Made by a program: the position numbers and the translations under genes
From: Burkholderiales bacterium
GTDB lineage: Bacteria; Pseudomonadota; Gammaproteobacteria; Burkholderiales; Casimicrobiaceae
Direction of reading: 5' to 3'
Length of the DNA stretch: 7,896 nt
Assembly: GCA_031275075.1 (NCBI GenBank)
Contig: JAISPI010000129.1
Span: forward strand, 1 to 7,896
Notes under the pieces: generated by a model
The model's input: only the letters and a program-made list of their open reading frames with translations
Told to the model about the DNA's origin: nothing
Database searches by the model: none
In this document: positions 6,526 to 7,896 of the stretch, in pieces
Layout: each line of letters opens with the position of its first letter
Numbering within the stretch: the stretch's first letter is position 1

Positions 6526-7007
6526 AACGGTTTCTTCTGGCCTGCGTGATAGGCTTCTGTTGTTGGGGCGGTATGGCTGTCGCCAATGAAGCGGTGCCGA
6601 CCGAAAACGATCCGGTGGCGCAAAAACGGGCGATGGAACTGGCGGCGAAATTACGCTGTCTGGTATGTCAAAACCAATCGATTGCCGAATCGGATGCGGA
6701 ATTGGCGGTCGATTTGCGACAGCAGGTGCGTGAACAAATTGCCGCCGGTAAGAGCGACAGACAGATCATTTCCTTCATGACTGAACGCTACGGCGATTTT
6801 GTTCTTTACGAACCGCCGATGAAATTGACAACGCTGTTGCTGTGGGTCGGTCCGTTGCTTTTGCTGGTGGCGGGCATGATGGCGATGATTTTTCTTTTGC
6901 GTGGACGCAATCAGGCGGCAGAGGCGGCGCCTTTGACGGAGGCCGAGCGGGCGCGAGCGGCAGCGTTGCTCGAAGGCCGCGAATTACCGGACAGAAAGGG
7001 GAAGTGA
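6522..7007 (+). CDS. ccmH: CcmH, thioredoxin-like LRCxxC subunit of the haem lyase
   Basis: CcmH takes part in apocytochrome thiol handling and works with CcmF and CcmI. It is 161 aa, with a cleavable signal peptide (predicted cut after AVA, residues 19-21) and a small periplasmic three-helix domain carrying the defining LRCLVCQNQSI (Cys46, Cys49). 'ISFMTERYGDFVLYEPP' (83-99) follows, then one membrane helix (about 103-126) and a short tail. This is the short form, equivalent to the N-terminal half of E. coli CcmH; the TPR half is the separate next gene. ATG 6522 overlaps the ccmG stop (ATGA); AAGGAG at 6505-6510 lies 11 nt upstream. Confidence 0.97.
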   Translation: MKRFLLACVIGFCCWGGMAVANEAVPTENDPVAQKRAMELAAKLRCLVCQNQSIAESDAELAVDLRQQVREQIAAGKSDRQIISFMTERYGDFVLYEPPMKLTTLLLWVGPLLLLVAGMMAMIFLLRGRNQAAEAAPLTEAERARAAALLEGRELPDRKGK

Positions 7008-7008
7008 C

Positions 7009-7896
7009 GTGATCGGATTTCTGGTGGCTGTTCTTGTATTGACCGCGCTTGCGTGTTTATGGCTCTTTGTACCGCTGTTCAGGACTCGCGCCGGTGAAGA
7101 CGATATACCTGAACACGGGCAAGTCAATTTACAGATTTTGCGCGATCAATGGACGGAACTCGAAAACGATCACCGTGCTGGTGCGATCGGTGACGCCGAG
7201 TTGGCTGAAGCGAAAGCCGAACTCGAGCGCCGGATACTGGAAGAAACAGAGCAACAGAAAAAAGCGGCGATGAGCAGGGAAGCGCCGCAACAAAAACCGG
7301 CGATCATCTGGAGTGTTGCAGGGATGTTGGCGGTGCTGTGTGTGGCGGGAGTGCTTTACAGTTTGGTCGGGACACCGTCGGCATTCGATCCGAGAGTAGC
7401 GGTCACAGGAGCGGCGGAAAGCCCGCACGAGAACGCTCATGATTTTTCAGAGGCGCAAATGGAAGAGATGTTGAACGCTTTTGCCGCCAAACTGGAAAAC
7501 GATCCGGACAACATCGAAGGCTGGATGATGCTGGCGCGTTCGTATGTGCAGATCGGCAAAATTATGCAAGCGGCGGCGACGTATGAAAAGATTCTTTCCC
7601 GCATCCCCGACGAAGCCAATGTTTTGGCTGATTATGCTGATCTCATGGCAATGATACAGGGTGGCCGTTTGGACGGTCAGCCGATGGAGTTGGTAGAGCG
7701 GGCGCTGAAGGCCGATCCAGCGCATTGGAAAGCGCTGGCGCTGGCTGGGACGTATGCGTTCGATAAACAGGATTACGCCCAAGCGGAATCTTACTGGGTC
7801 AGGATGAAGGCCTCGGTGCCGCCGGACTCTGATATCGCCCGCTCGATCGACGGCAGCATCGCCGAAGCGCGAGCGCGAGCCGGCAAAGGACAAGGC
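7009..7896 (+). CDS. ccmI: CcmI, TPR apocytochrome c chaperone (3' end beyond window)
   Basis: CcmI binds apocytochrome c and presents it to the CcmFH ligase. The frame from GTG 7009 is open for 296 codons to the window edge, so the protein is incomplete here. It shows the family plan: a first membrane helix (about 2-22), a charged helical cytoplasmic loop (about 40-95) containing 'LRDQWTELENDHRAGAIGDAE', a second helix (about 99-120), then a periplasmic TPR domain. The TPR-like repeats are at about 167-200 (GWMMLARSYVQIGKIMQAAATYEKIL begins at 171), 203-236 (less regular) and 238-271. GTG 7009 follows the ccmH stop by one base and has AAGGGG 6996-7001 upstream. The typical extra C-terminal domain, if present, is outside the window. 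Confidence 0.93.
   Translation, partial: MIGFLVAVLVLTALACLWLFVPLFRTRAGEDDIPEHGQVNLQILRDQWTELENDHRAGAIGDAELAEAKAELERRILEETEQQKKAAMSREAPQQKPAIIWSVAGMLAVLCVAGVLYSLVGTPSAFDPRVAVTGAAESPHENAHDFSEAQMEEMLNAFAAKLENDPDNIEGWMMLARSYVQIGKIMQAAATYEKILSRIPDEANVLADYADLMAMIQGGRLDGQPMELVERALKADPAHWKALALAGTYAFDKQDYAQAESYWVRMKASVPPDSDIARSIDGSIAEARARAGKGQG

Overview
The window looks like chromosome of a betaproteobacterium. The 23S 3' end and the 5S gene read like betaproteobacterial rRNA: the 23S tail carries the group-typical wording around 'agagataaccgctgaaagc' and 'ataggctgggtgtgg', and the 5S begins 'tgcctgacgaccatagc'. The protein genes agree with a betaproteobacterium that uses System I cytochrome c maturation. 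The order (for example Nitrosomonadales) is a guess from memory and cannot be settled here.

Layout, all on the + strand. 1-497 is the 3' end of 23S rRNA, including the peptidyl-transferase strand, A-loop and sarcin-ricin loop. A 63-nt spacer leads to 5S rRNA (561-678), and a strong intrinsic terminator (684-725) closes the rrn operon. A 388-nt non-coding gap (726-1113) follows. It holds a large imperfect palindrome (787-893), a probable extended -10 promoter (975-983) and a leader that can fold in alternative ways, including a weak terminator-like hairpin with a T-run. From 1114 to the window end lies a collinear ccmABCDEFGHI operon; ccmI runs off the end.

How the genes work together: CcmA, the ATPase, and CcmB form an ABC module that acts with CcmC and CcmD to load haem onto the periplasmic chaperone CcmE and then release holo-CcmE. 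CcmF takes haem from CcmE and, with CcmH and CcmI, ligates it to the CXXCH cysteines of apocytochrome c. CcmG and CcmH handle the thiol reduction of the apoprotein, and CcmI holds the apocytochrome through TPR repeats. All expected catalytic and haem-ligand residues are present: Walker A/B in CcmA, WWD motifs and histidines in CcmC and CcmF, His140/Tyr144 in CcmE, CXXC in CcmG and LRCxxC in CcmH. CcmH and CcmI are separate proteins, unlike the fused CcmH of E. coli.

Gene junctions are tight. C/D overlaps by 1 nt, D/E, F/G and G/H overlap as ATGA, and H/I are separated by 1 nt. The only clear break is between ccmE and ccmF, where a short hairpin with five Ts could partly terminate transcription.

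I see no unknown gene system here. The items worth a second look are non-coding: the palindrome, the ccm leader and the ccmE-ccmF hairpin.
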